Shown: positions 46,825-59,500 of the stretch, piece by piece | How positions within the stretch are numbered: the first letter of the stretch is position 1 | How the letters are laid out: every line of letters begins with the position of its first letter | NCBI GenBank assembly: GCA_022843955.1 | Contig: JALHMQ010000003.1 | Coordinates: 310,001-374,000, forward strand | Reading direction: 5' to 3' | Origin: Burkholderiaceae bacterium | GTDB lineage: Bacteria; Pseudomonadota; Gammaproteobacteria; Burkholderiales; Burkholderiaceae_F | DNA: 64,000 nt | Notes under the pieces: model-generated | Databases searched by the model: none | What the model was told of the DNA's origin: nothing | Seen by the model: only the letters and a program-made list of their open reading frames with translations | Translations under genes and position numbers: made by a program

Positions 46825-49800
46825 ATGCCCAGCCCCGCATTCGTCCACCTGCGCTTGCACTCCGAGTTCTCCGTCGTCGACGGCGTGGTGCGCATCGACG
46901 AGGTGGTCGAGGCCGCGGCGCAGGACGGGCAGGGCGCGCTGGCGCTGACCGATGCCGGCAACATGTTCGGCGCCGTGCGCTTTTACAAGGCGATGCGCAG
47001 CGGCGGCGTCAAGCCGCTGCTCGGTGTCGATGCCTGGGTCACCAACGATGACGACCGCGATCAGCCGCACCGCCTGCTGCTGCTTGCCGCCGAGCGCCAG
47101 GGCTATCTGAACCTGTGCGAACTGCTGTCGCGTGCCTGGCTCGTCAACCCGTACCGCGGCCGCGGCGAACTGCGGCGCGAGTGGCTCACGGAGTTCAACG
47201 CCGGCCTGATCGCGCTGTCGGGCGGCCTGACCGGTGAGGTCGGCAGCCTCATGATGAGCGGCAAGCGTCCGGCCGCACTGGAGGCGGCACGCCACCTGGC
47301 AGGCGTGTTCGCCGGCCGCTTCTTTATCGAGCTGCAGCGCGCCGGCCGCGACGCCGATGAGCCCTACGTGCGGGCCGCGGTGCGCCTGGCGGTGGAACTC
47401 GGCTTGCCGGTGGTGGCCACCCACCCGGTGCAGTTCCTCGCCCCCGATGATTTCCGTGCGCACGAGGCGCGCGTGTGCATCGCCGAAGGCGAAACGCTCG
47501 CCAATCCGCGCCGCCCGCAACGCTTCACCCGCGAGCAGTACTTCAAGAGCCAGGCGCAGATGCAGGCGCTGTTCGCCGACATTCCGGCTGCACTGGCCAA
47601 CGCGGTCGAGATCGCGCGCCGCTGCAACCTGGAACTGGTGCTGGGCAAGCCGCAATTGCCCGACTACCCCACGCCCGCAGGCGTGACGCTCGACCAGCAT
47701 TGCGCGGATTTATCGCTGATCGGCCTCGACAAACGTCTGGCCTCGCTGTACCCCGACGCAGCAGTGCGTGCCGAGCAGCGGCCGACCTACGTCGCGCGCC
47801 TCGACCTGGAGGTGGCCACCATCGCCAAGATGGGGTTCTCCGGCTACTTCCTGATCGTGGCCGACTTCATCAACTGGGCGAAAGACAACGGCATTCCGGT
47901 GGGACCGGGGCGCGGCTCCGGTGCGGGCTCGCTGGTGGCGTACTCGCTCGGCGTCACCGATCTGGATCCGCTCAAGTACGACCTGCTGTTCGAGCGCTTT
48001 TTGAATCCGGAGCGGGTGTCGATGCCCGACTTCGACATCGATTTTTGCCAGGACAACCGCGACAAGGTGATCGACTACGTCAAGCGCAAGTACGGTGCGC
48101 AGGCGGTGAGCCAGATTGCCACCTTCGGCACGCTGGGGGCGAAGGCAGTGGTGCGCGACGTGGGCCGCGTGCTCGATATGCCGTACACCAAGTGCGACCA
48201 GCTGTCGAAGCTGATCCCGCACAACCCGGCCGATCCCTGGACGCTGGATCGCGCGCTGGCGCAGGAGCCCGCCTTCGCCGAAGCGGTCAACGGCGATGAA
48301 GAGAACCAGCAGCTGATCGAACTGGCGCGGCCGCTGGAAGGGCTCACGCGCAATGTCGGCATGCATGCGGGCGGGGTGCTGATCGCACCCGGCAAGCTCA
48401 CCGACTTCTGTCCGCTGTATGCGCAGTCGGGCCAGACAGATGCCGCGGTGAGCCAGTTCGACAAGGACGATGTCGAGGCCATCGGCCTGGTGAAGTTCGA
48501 CTTCCTCGGCCTGACCACGCTCACCATCCTCGATCTCACGCTGCAGTTCGTGCGTCGGCTCGATCCTTCCTTCAGCCTCACGCTGGAGACGCTGCCGCTG
48601 GATGACGCGCGCACCTACGAAATCTTCAAGCGTGCCGACACGGCGGCGATCTTCCAGTTTGAAAGCCGCGGCATGCGCGAGTTGCTCAAGCGCGCCAAGC
48701 CGGATCGGCTGGAAGATTTGATCGCGTTGAACGCGCTGTACCGCCCGGGCCCGATGGATCTGATCCCCGATTACATCGAGCGCAAGCACGGCCTGCAGCG
48801 CGTGGAATACCTGCATCCGACGATCGAGTCGATCCTGTCGGAGACCTACGGGATCATGGTCTATCAGGAGCAGGTGATGCGGATCGCCCAGGTGGTGGGC
48901 GGCTATTCGCTCGGTGGCGCCGACCTGCTGCGGCGGGCAATGGGCAAGAAGAAGCCCGAAGAGATGGCCAAGCAGCGCTCGATCTTCGTCGACGGCGCGC
49001 AGAACCTGGGTGTGGCCGAAAACGTGGCGACCGAACTCTTCGACATCATGGAGAAGTTCGCCGGCTACGGCTTCAACAAGAGCCATTCGGCCGCGTACGC
49101 GCTGGTGGCCTATCAGACCGCGTTCTTCAAGGCGCATTACCCGGCCGCGTTCATGGCGGCCAACCTGACCGCGGTGATGGACGACACCGACAAGGTGAAG
49201 GAGCTGATCGAGGACTGCAAGGCGATCGGCCTGAAGCTCGAGGCGCCCAACGTGAATACCGGCACCTGGCGTTTCGAGCCGGTCGATGCACGCACGATCC
49301 GTTACGGCCTGGGCGGCATCAAGGGCACTGGCAAGGGCGCCATCGAAGCCATCCTCGCCGAGCGCAGCCAGACGGGTCCGTTCACGAGCCTGTTCGACTT
49401 CTGTGCACGGGTGGAAAAGGGTGTCGTCAACCGCCGCGTGGTCGAGGCGCTGGTGCGTGCCGGCAGCTTCGACGCGCTCGATGCCGATCGCGCCAAGCTC
49501 TTCGCCACCGTCGGACGCGCGCTGGAGGCCGCCGAGAAGGCCGCCGCCGACGCCGGCCAGGAGTCGCTGTTCGGCGGCCCGGCCGCGGGCAGCATGGCCG
49601 ACATCGACTACGTGGCAGCGCGCCCGTGGACCGAGCGCGAGCGGCTCGCGGCCGAGAAGCTGGCTCTCGGCTACTACTTCAGCGGCCATCTGTTCACCGA
49701 GTACGCCGCCGAGGCACGCCGCCTGGCGCCCACGCGGCTGGCCGACGTGCGCGGCGGGCGCGACTCGGTGCGGCTGGCCGGCATCATCGTCTCGGCGCGC

Positions 49801-50283
49801 ACGCAGAACACCAAGCGCGGCAGGATGGGCGTGATCGTGCTCGACGACGGCTCGGCGCAGCTCGAACTGATGATCTATGCCGAACTGTTCGACCGCCGCC
49901 GCGCGGTGCTGAAGGAAGACACGCTGGTGTTCGTTGCCGGCCGCGTGCGCGAGTTCGACGGCCGCATCTCGGTGAACGTCGACGACGTGATGGACCTGGC
50001 CGAGGCGCGCGCCAAGGCGCAGGGCGCGCTGCGCATCGAGGTCGACAGTGGCGCCGACGTCAAGCGGTTGGCGAGTCTGTTGCGACCGTACCGCGTGTTG
50101 TCGGCCATCGGCCATCCCGGCAACGGCGCGGCTGGCTGCCGCGTGGTGGTGCGCTACCGCAACGCGGTCGGCTGCGCCGATCTGGCGCTGTCCGAAGACT
50201 GGCGTGTGCGGCCGGATGAGGCATTGATCGCCGAACTCAGGCAACAGGCGAAGGTGTGTGGTGCCGGAGTCGCCTACGGCTGA
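46825..50283 (+). CDS. dnaE: DNA polymerase III alpha subunit
   Basis: The 1,152-residue replicative polymerase has an N-terminal PHP domain (FVHLRLHSEFSVVDGVVRID), the palm motif with Asp402 and Asp404 in PDFDIDF (E. coli Asp401/403), GPGRGSGAGS before it, a fingers/HhH region and a C-terminal OB fold. The start at 46825 gives MPSPAFVHLRL, the family N-terminus. The frame is open upstream to 46525 but that part is not conserved. A broken copy of its 5' end lies 6.3 kb upstream (40505-40690). This essential core gene shows the surroundings are chromosomal. Confidence 0.97.
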   Translation: MPSPAFVHLRLHSEFSVVDGVVRIDEVVEAAAQDGQGALALTDAGNMFGAVRFYKAMRSGGVKPLLGVDAWVTNDDDRDQPHRLLLLAAERQGYLNLCELLSRAWLVNPYRGRGELRREWLTEFNAGLIALSGGLTGEVGSLMMSGKRPAALEAARHLAGVFAGRFFIELQRAGRDADEPYVRAAVRLAVELGLPVVATHPVQFLAPDDFRAHEARVCIAEGETLANPRRPQRFTREQYFKSQAQMQALFADIPAALANAVEIARRCNLELVLGKPQLPDYPTPAGVTLDQHCADLSLIGLDKRLASLYPDAAVRAEQRPTYVARLDLEVATIAKMGFSGYFLIVADFINWAKDNGIPVGPGRGSGAGSLVAYSLGVTDLDPLKYDLLFERFLNPERVSMPDFDIDFCQDNRDKVIDYVKRKYGAQAVSQIATFGTLGAKAVVRDVGRVLDMPYTKCDQLSKLIPHNPADPWTLDRALAQEPAFAEAVNGDEENQQLIELARPLEGLTRNVGMHAGGVLIAPGKLTDFCPLYAQSGQTDAAVSQFDKDDVEAIGLVKFDFLGLTTLTILDLTLQFVRRLDPSFSLTLETLPLDDARTYEIFKRADTAAIFQFESRGMRELLKRAKPDRLEDLIALNALYRPGPMDLIPDYIERKHGLQRVEYLHPTIESILSETYGIMVYQEQVMRIAQVVGGYSLGGADLLRRAMGKKKPEEMAKQRSIFVDGAQNLGVAENVATELFDIMEKFAGYGFNKSHSAAYALVAYQTAFFKAHYPAAFMAANLTAVMDDTDKVKELIEDCKAIGLKLEAPNVNTGTWRFEPVDARTIRYGLGGIKGTGKGAIEAILAERSQTGPFTSLFDFCARVEKGVVNRRVVEALVRAGSFDALDADRAKLFATVGRALEAAEKAAADAGQESLFGGPAAGSMADIDYVAARPWTERERLAAEKLALGYYFSGHLFTEYAAEARRLAPTRLADVRGGRDSVRLAGIIVSARTQNTKRGRMGVIVLDDGSAQLELMIYAELFDRRRAVLKEDTLVFVAGRVREFDGRISVNVDDVMDLAEARAKAQGALRIEVDSGADVKRLASLLRPYRVLSAIGHPGNGAAGCRVVVRYRNAVGCADLALSEDWRVRPDEALIAELRQQAKVCGAGVAYG

Positions 50284-50458
50284 TTGCCTGGCCCGCCGGG
50301 CGGGCGGCGGGTACCGCTGCGCGTGCACGTCAGGTAGGCAGGCGTCGCCTGCGGCGTCAAGCCCGCGACGATGTGTTGTACGAGGTCGACGCTAGGCTGA
50401 GGTAATACCCGCACGTGGCTCGACGTACGGACAGGCACTGGTTATCTTCCTGCCCTTG

Positions 50459-50496
50459 CCGACAAAGGGGCTTTTGAGTCTTCCCCCTTTCGTCGG
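50459..50496 (+). other. Hairpin in the leader of the giant repeat-protein gene
   Basis: CCGACAAAGGGG and CCCCCTTTCGTCGG pair with one bulged or mismatched base around a 12-nt loop, ending 49 nt before the TTG start. There is no T run after it, so it is not a classical terminator. It could be an mRNA-stability or translational control element. Confidence 0.5.
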
Positions 50497-50545
50497 CCAT
50501 GACTGCGCCCTGGTGTGCGGTGCGTCGCCAGCGGGGAGGGTCGGT

Positions 50546-53500
50546 TTGCAAGTCGGCACGGTCAGTCGGTGGTTGAGCGGGGTCCGCGCGGCGCTCGCGC
50601 TTGTCGGTCTGTTCGCATCGATGCCCAGCCTGGCGGTGCTCGCCGTCAGCAAGGAGTTCGTCGATCCGGCCAGCGTCAGCGTCGCCAACCTGCAAAGCAC
50701 CGCAGGCCAGATCGCCAACAACACGCCGGCGCAGGGCGATGTGCGCACCGTGCGCATCGGCGTCAGCCAGGTCGGCGCGGCGGTCAGCAGCGGCACCCTG
50801 ACGGATGTCCTGCCAGCGCAGATCCGCCTTGCCAATCCGGTCAACGCGCGCTTCAGCGCCGACTGCGGCGCTGGCGCGGCGGTGGGCACCGGCGCACCCG
50901 GCGGCGGCACCTTCAGCGCGATCGACCTCGCCGTCCCGGCGGGAACCAACGCGGTGCCGGGGCGCTGCTTCGTCTACTTCGACGTCGTCTCCAGCCAGGT
51001 CGGCAACTGGATCAACCAGATCGCGATCGGCGGCGTCAGCGGCACCGAGGCGGGCATCGGCCTGATCACCAATGCCGACCCGGCGCCGCGCAACCTGACC
51101 GTGACCGCACTCACGGCGCTGGGCGTCACCAAGAGCTTCGCGCCCAGCCCGGTGATCATGGGCCAGCTGACAACGCTGACGATCCAGATCACCAACCCGA
51201 ACGCCGGCCGCAGCGTTGCACTGACCCAACTGACCGAGAACCTGCCGGCCAACCTGGCCGCGGAGAACACGACGCCTACCGTTGCCTGCAGCGCCGGTGG
51301 CACCGCCGGCACCGCCAGTGCCAGCGGCACCGCAGGCAGCGTGACGATCGCCTTCAGCGGCACGGTGGCGGCGGGTGGCGGCACCTGCACGCTGACCTGG
51401 TCGATGCGCGGCGTAGTGCAGAACGGCACCAATGTCGCCGGCACCAACACCATTCCGGCGAACTCGGTCCTGAACTCGCGCGGCCTGAACAGCGCGGCGG
51501 CCAGCGCGGCGATCACCGTGCAGTCGCCGATCACGCACACCAAGTCGTTCAGCCCGAACCCCGCGCGCGCGGGCGAACCGAAGACGCTGACGATCGATGT
51601 CGTCAACCGCAGCTCCGCCGCCGTCACGGGCGTGGGCTGGACCGACACGCTGCCGGGCGACATGCTGATCGGCGCCGCGCCGACCGCCAACGCGGCCTGC
51701 GCCGGTGCCACCGTCGGTGGCACGGTGGCAACCAACGTGGTCACGCTGGCGGGCGCCACGGTAGCGGCGGGTGCGACCTGCCGCGTCACCGTGACGGTGG
51801 TCGGCAACACGGTGCAGACCTACAACAACAGCACCGGCGGGGCGAGCTGGACGCAGGGCGGCAACAGCGCCGTGACCAGCCCGGCGAACGCCAGCGTGGC
51901 GGTCTTCAGCGGCTTCCGCGCGTTCAAGTCGATCCTCGATCGCAACGGCCAGCCCTTCAACGGCGCCGTCGCCCCCGGCGACACGCTGCGCTTTCGCATC
52001 GAGCTGGAGAACTTCGCCGACGGCCAGATCAGCGGGGTGACGGTGATCGACCCGCTGCCGGCGACGGGCGGCGCGCAGATCGTCTACGCCACCGCGGCCA
52101 CGCCGGGTGCGGCGAACCCGCGCACCAGTTGCACCCCGAATGCCAATGCCCAGCAGGCCGGCCCGATCACCGCGCCGACCACCGCGCAGTCCGACGGTGC
52201 CGCCACCGTCACCTTCAGCGGCCTGGTGGTGCCCGGCAATCCGGACGGCAATGCGGCGGCCGCGACGCGCTGCTTCCTCGAGTTCGACGCCGTGGTGCCG
52301 CGCAACTGGCCGGCGGGCACGCAGATCTCCAACAACATACCGGCCGGCAACGTGAGCGGGCCGGGCGGGCTGCAGGCGCAGAACACGATCGTCGCCAACA
52401 TTCCGACCATCACGCAATTCCAACTGTTCAAGTCGTTCGCCCCGGCCACGCTGAGCGCCGGCGAGACCACGGTGGTCACGCTCACGCTGGTCAACAGCGG
52501 CTTCTTCGCGCTGACCGGGGTCGCATTGGACGACCCGTTGCCGGCGCCGCTCGTCAGCGGCATCGCCGCGCAGATGCGGGTGGCCGATCCGTCCAGCTTT
52601 GCCACCTCGTGCAGCGGTACGCCGGTGGTCACCCTCGGTGCCACGCGCGAGCGGCTGCAGGTCAGCGGCCTCACGGTGCCGGCACGTGCCAGCGGTGCAC
52701 TCGACAGCCGCTGCACCGTGAGCTTCCGGGTGCGGGCGCCGATTCCCACCAGCTATACCAACGTCGCGAGCGCGCCTGCCGCCACGGATGCACGCACCGG
52801 CACCGCGATCCCGCCGCCGGCGCCGGCCACCGCGGTGCTGACCGCGACGCCGTCGCTCACCGCGGCCAAGGTGTTCGCGCCGTCGCCGGTCAGCGCCAGC
52901 GGTGGCGTGTCCACCGTCACGGTCGCCCTTAGCAACATCGGCAACGGCCTGCTCACCGGGGTCGGGGTCAACGATCCGCTGCCGGCCGCGCTGCGGGTGG
53001 CCAGTCCGGCCAACGCCGCCACCACCTGCGGCGGACCGGCCACGATCAGCGCGGCGCCCGGAGCGGCCACCGCGCAGCTGGCCGGCGCCCGGCTGCCGGC
53101 CGGCACCAGTTGCACCTTCAGGTTCGACGTAGTGACCAGCGCTGCCGCCAACCCGGTGATCAACAGCATTCCGCCCGGTGGCGTGTTCGCCGACGGCGGC
53201 GTGATCACCACCACCGCCACCAACGCCAGCCTGGCGACCTTCGCCGGCGGCGAGGTCAACGTGCAGAAGGGCTTCGCACCCACCGACCTGCAGGCACCCG
53301 GCCAGCCTACCCGTCTGACGCTGACGCTGGCCAACGTCTCGACCCAGGCACTGACGGGTCTCGCGGTGACCGACGATCTGCCCGCCGGCATGGTGGTCAC
53401 CGCCACACCGAACGCAATCACCACCTGCGGTGGCGGCGTGGTCGAGGCGGTGGCCGGCAGCAACCGCGTGCGCCTCGTTGGCGGCAGCCTGCCCGCCGGC

Positions 53501-56500
53501 AACGGCGCCTTCCCGACGCCACCGGCGGCGACCTGCACGGTGGCGGTGGATGTCACCCTGCGTCGCACCGGCACCGTGATCAACACCGTGCCGCCCGGCG
53601 CGGTGACAAGCGACCAGGCGCTGACCAACAGCGACCAGGCGGTGGCCAACGTCACCGCGCTTGCCACGGTGGGCGTGACCAAGCGCTTCGAGCCGGTGGC
53701 CGTGACCCCGGGCACGCCGGCGCGGCTGGTGCTCACGGTCCTGAACAGCGCCGGCATCGACTTCAACAACCTGCAGGTGGTCGATCCGCTGCCCGCCGGG
53801 CTGGCGGTTGCCGTGCCGGCGGGCGCCACCACGACCTGCGGCAGCGGCACGGTGGCCACGCGGCCCAGCCTGCTCGGCGGCGGCCGCACCGATGTCGTCT
53901 TAAGCGGCGGCACGCTGGCCGGTGCTGTCGGCGATACCACCACCTGCGAGATTGCGATCGACGTGGTGGCGAGCACGCAGGCCGCGTATCTCAACACGGT
54001 GCCGGTCGGCAACGTCACCGCCGATGACGGCGTCAGCAACACCGCGCCGGCCAGCGCCACGCTCAACGTGCGCGCGGCCGCCACCGTCACCAAGGCATTC
54101 GCGCAGTTCAACCGGCGCATCAACGAGGAAAACCGCCTCACCCTGACGATCACCAACCCGAACCCGGTGCCGCTGACCAACGTGTCGCTGACCGACACCT
54201 ATCCGGCCAACGTGTTCAACGGCACCACGCCCGACGCGGCCACCACCTGCGTCGGCGGCGTGGTGACTGCCGCGCCCTCGGGCAGCCTGGTGCGCCTGAA
54301 CAGCGCCACCGTACCCGCCAACGGCAGCTGCACGGTGTCGGTCGACGTGCTCGCCAACGTGGTCGGCAGCTGGACCAATACCGTGCCCGACGGTGCGTTG
54401 AGCTCGGCCGAGGGCATCACCAACCCGGCGCCGGCCAGCGCCACCTTCGTCACGCTCGATCCGCCCACGCTCGGCAAGGAGTTCCGGCCGGTACAGATCG
54501 CCGCCGGCGGCGTGAGCCAGCTGCGCATCGTGCTGCTGAACACCAACAGCATCGCGCTGACGCTCAGTGCCGCGCTGACCGACGTGCTGCCCGCCGGTCT
54601 CACGCTCGGGGCGCCGGCGCTGGATACCACCACCGCCGATCCGCAGGGGCGACCGCGCTGCGCCGGCGTGACCACCAGCGGCGGCAACACCATCACGCTG
54701 GCCAGCGGCGCCAGCATCCCGGCCGGCGGCTGCTCGATCTGGGCCAACGTCACCGGCAGCGTGGTCGGCCAGTACCTGAATGCGCTCGCCGCGGGCGCGC
54801 TTGCCACCAACGCCGGCCCGAACGCCTTGCCGGCCACCGCCACGCTGTCGATCAGCACACAGAGCGCCATCAGCGGCACCGTCTATCGCGACAGCGACAA
54901 CAACGGTGCCATCGGCAGCGCCGACATCGGCCTGCCCGGCCAGACCGTTGAACTGCTCGACGGCGGCGGCAACGTGATCGCCACCACGATCACCGATGCT
55001 CTCGGCAACTACGCCTTCGTCGACCTGCCGCCCGGCACCTACAGCGTGCGCCAGCCGCAGCAACCGGCCGGCACCCTCAACGGCACGACCAGCGCGCCCA
55101 CCGGTGCCACCACCGCCGGCACCGCGTCGGCGCCGACCGCCGCGCCCAGCCTGATCAGCGGCATCGTTCTCGCCGCCGGCCAGACGGCGCAGGGCGCGAA
55201 CTTCGGCGAGCTACTGCCGGCCTCGCTCGGCGGCCGCGTGTTCCGCGACAACAACAACGACGGCACCGCGCAGGCCGGCGATCCGCCGCTCGCCGGCGTG
55301 ACGATCACGCTCACCGGCGTCAACGACCTCGGGCAGCCGGTGTCGCTGTCGACCATCACCGACGCCAACGGCGAGTACTTCTTCGAGGGCCTGCGCCCCG
55401 GCACCTACACGCTGACCGAGCCCGTCCAGCCGCCGGGCACCGGCAACGGCATCACCCGCAGCGGCACCGGCACCAGCAATGCGGGCACGGCGAGCGCGCC
55501 ATCGACGCTGCCGAGCACCATCAGCGGCATCGTGCTGGCGCCGGGCCAGCGCGGCGCGGGCTTCGACTTCGCCGAGGTGGCGCTGGCCGCGATCAGCGGC
55601 ACGGTGTACGTCGACCGCGATCGCAACAACGGCTTCAACCCGACTGACATCGGCCGCATTTCGGGCGTGACGTTGCGTCTGGTGCAGGGCGCCGACTGCG
55701 CCAGCGGCACCCAGCTTGCGACCACCACCACCGACGCTGCCGGCAACTTCCGCTTCGACAACGTCGCCGCCGGCGGCAGCTACCTCGTCTGCCAGACGCA
55801 GCCGCCCGGCTTCGGCAACGGCAATGCCGGCGGCACCGCGGGCTCGAACGTCATCGCCATCACCAACCTGCCGGCGGGCGGGCTCGGCGGCAACAACTTC
55901 GGTGAACTGGGTGCAAGCCTGGCCGGCGGTGTCTACCTCGATGCCAGCAACGATGGCGTGCGTCAGGGCGGCGAGGCGGGCATCGGCGGCGTGCAGGTGA
56001 CTCTCAGCGGCACCGACATTGCCGGCAACCCCATCACGCGCAGCACGGTCACCGACAGTGCCGGCAACTACCGCTTCGATGACCTGCCGCAGGGCAGCTA
56101 CACCCTCACCGAGCAGGCGGCGCAGCCGGTGGTGGGCGGCATCACCACGCTCAACGGCCGCAGCACGGCCGGCAGCATCGGCGGTGCCACGGTGGGCAGC
56201 GCCACGCCGGCATCCACCACGCCGAGCGCGATCAGCGCGATCGCGCTGCCCGCCGGGGCTGATGGCATCAACTACAACTTCGGCGAGATCCTGCCGGTGT
56301 CGTTGAGCGGCACCGTTTTCTTCGACAACAACGCCAACGGCGCGCAGAACTCGGGCGAGACCGGCATCCCCGGCCAGACCATCACCGTCACCGGCACCGA
56401 CGATCTTGGCCAGAGCGTCAACCGCAACGTGGTCACCGACGGCAGCGGCAACTTCACCGTCACCGACCTGCGGCCCGGCACCTACACGCTGACGCAGCCG

Positions 56501-59500
56501 GCGCAGCCGCCGGGCAGTGCCAATGGCGCCACCACGCCCGGCCCGACCGGCGGCACGGCCACCGCGGGGACCACGCTGCCGTCGGCGGTCAGCGGCATCG
56601 TGCTCACCACCCCGGGCGCTAGCGCCCCCGGCAACCTGTTCGCGGAACTGCCGCTGGGCAGTTCGATCGCCGGCCGCGTGTGGCTCGATGCCGACGACGA
56701 TGGCGTGATCGACGCGGGCGAGACGCTGCTGGCAGGCGTGACGATCGAGCTCACCGGCACCGACGTCGCCGGCAACACCATCACGCGCAGCACCGTGACC
56801 GACGCCAACGGCAGCTACGCCTTCACCGGCCTGCCGCCGGGCACGTACCAGGTGCGCGAGCCGACCCAGCCGACCGGCACCGTCAACGGCCGCAGCGTGG
56901 CCGGCAGCGCCGGAGGCAGCGCGAGCGCGCCGGCGACCGTGCCCTCGACCATCGGCGCGATCGTGCTCGGCGCGAACGTGGCCGCCGTCAACAACAACTT
57001 CGGCGAACTGCCGGCCGGCACCATCAGCGGCGCGGTCTACAGCGACACCAACGACAACGGCCAGCGCGACGCCGGCGAAGGCGGTTTCGGCGGGCAGACC
57101 ATCACGCTCACCGGCACCGACGATCTGGGCGCCAGCGTCAATCTCACCACGCTCACGGCGCCCGACGGCAGCTTCAGTTTCAGCGGCCTGCGTCCGGGCA
57201 CCTACACGCTGACCCAGCCGGCGCAGCCAGCCGACTCGGTGCCGGGCCGCAATACCGCCGGCACCCTGGGCGGCAGCGCCTCGCCGGTGGCACCGGGGCC
57301 GTCGGTGATCAGCACCATCGTGCTGCCGATCGGCGGCGCCAGCAGCGGCAACCTGTTCGGCGAGATCGGCAATTCCGCCAACCTGGTGGCGAGCAAGGCG
57401 CCGGTCGGGACCTTTGCCACCGACAACAGCGCCAGCTACCGCATCACGGTCGCCAACATCGGCCAGGTGGCGACCAGCGGCAACTACACGGTGGAAGACC
57501 GCTTGCCGCCGGGGCTGCAACTGGCTGGCGCGCCGACTGGCGGCGGCTGGACCTGCACCGGCACCGGCGGCGAGGCGCGCTTCGCGTGCACCTCCAGCGT
57601 GGTGATCGATGCAGGCGTGGTCAGCGGCAACACGATCACGGTGCCGATCTTCGTCGCCGACAACGCCACCGGCGGCGCCAGTTCGGTGGTGCTCGACAAC
57701 GCGCTGATCGTCGAAGGCGGCGGTGAACTGCCCGCGTATCGGCCCACCCCGGCCGAGCGCACGCTGTTCGAGACCAATCCGGCCGCGCTGCCGGTGTGCA
57801 CCACGCCGGCTTCGCAGAACCTGTGCCGCACGCCGACCACGGTGCTGCGCGCGGCGGGCGTGGGCGGCACGGTCTGGTACGACATCGGCAGCGGGTCGCG
57901 CCAGCTCGATGGCGGCGACCAGCGCCTGGCCGGCTGGATCGTCGAGGTGATCGACGCCGACTCGCTCGGCGGCCCGGTGGTGCGACGCGTGACCACCGGC
58001 GCCGACGGCAGCTGGCGCGCCGACGGCCTGATCCCCGGCCGTGCCTACCTGATCCGCTTCCGCGACCCGCAGTCGAACGTGGTGTTCGGCGTGCCGGTGT
58101 CGGGCGAGCAGGGCTCGCCGCCGGTGCCTTGCCTGACCGCGAACCCCGGCAATGCCAGCCGCTCGTCCTGCGTCGAGACCGACACCGGCACGCAGCTGCG
58201 CATCGTGCTGGAGCCTGGCGACAATCTCGTGCAGCAGAGCCTGCCGCTGATCCCGGGCGGCGTGGTGTATGACGCCGTCACCCGCAACCCGGTGCCGGGC
58301 TCGATCGTCACGCTGGCGCCGCTCGGCTCCTGCCCCGGCTGGAACCCGGCCGATCACATCGCCGGCGCGCAGCTCGGCGGCTACACCATCGCCGGCGGTG
58401 CGATCAGCATGACGGTGGGTTCGCTCGGCGCTTACACGTTCGCGTTCAACCCGCAGGCGCCGGCGTCGTGCCAGTTCACGCTGACGGTGACGCCGCCCGC
58501 AACGCACAGCTTCCCGTCGCAGATCATCCCGGTGCAGCCGGGCCCGCTGCTGCCACCGCCGGCGCCGGGCACGACCTTCGTGCAGCCGCAGCCCAATCCG
58601 CCCACCGGCACCCAGCCGACGCCGTGGTTCGGCAGCATCGGGGGCGGCGCGACGCTGCAGCCGATCGTCAACAACCACCTGCCGCTCGATCCGCGCAACG
58701 TCACCGGCATCGTCATCATCAAGACCGGCTCGGTGCGCGAGGTCGAGCTCGGCGATTCGCTGCAATACGCGATCCGCGTGCGCAACACCTCGACGTTCAA
58801 TCGTGGCGCGCTGTACATCGACGATCGGCTGCCGGCGGGCTTCCGGTACATCCCGGGCACCGCGCGCGTCGAGCGCAGCGGCGCCTCGGCGGCGATCGCC
58901 GATCCGTCCGGCGGCATCGGCCCCAATCTCACTTTCGCGGTCGGCGCGCTGGCGGCCAACAGTGACCTGACGCTGACCTATCGCGTGCGGGTGGCGGTCG
59001 GCAGCCAGCAGGGCGACGGCATCAACCGCGCGCGCGCCAAGCCGCTGCCGACCACCAACTGCCAGGCGCAGCCGGCCGAGTGCTCCAACGAGTCGCGCTG
59101 GCAGGTCAAGGTCAATGCCGGTGTCTTCACCACCGAGGCCTGCGTGCTCGGCAAGGTGTTCGTCGACTGCAACGGCAACAGCGTGCAGGACCGCGAGGAA
59201 CTCGGCGTGCCCGGTGTGCGCCTGGTTCTGCAGAACGGCCGCTTCGCGATCACCGACTCGGAGGGCAAGTACAGCATGTGCGGCCTGCCGCCGCGCACGC
59301 ACGTGATCAAGCCCGATCCGCTCACGCTGCCGCGCGGCGCGCGCCTGACCACCAGCAGCAACCGCAACGCCGGTGACGCCAACTCGCTGTTCGTCGACCT
59401 GAAGAACGGCGAACTGCATCGGGCCGACTTCATCGAGGGTTCCTGCTCGAACCCGGTGCTCGACCAGGTGAAGGCGCGGCGCACGCAGGGCGAGGTCGGC

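Noticed and set aside
47710-50328. Antisense frame of 872 codons opposite dnaE
   Set aside because: The plus strand is unambiguous DnaE with catalytic residues; the antisense product shows no family.
50284-50545. Possible riboswitch before the giant gene
   Set aside because: Apart from one hairpin I could not fit the conserved cores of c-di-GMP, cobalamin or other common riboswitches.
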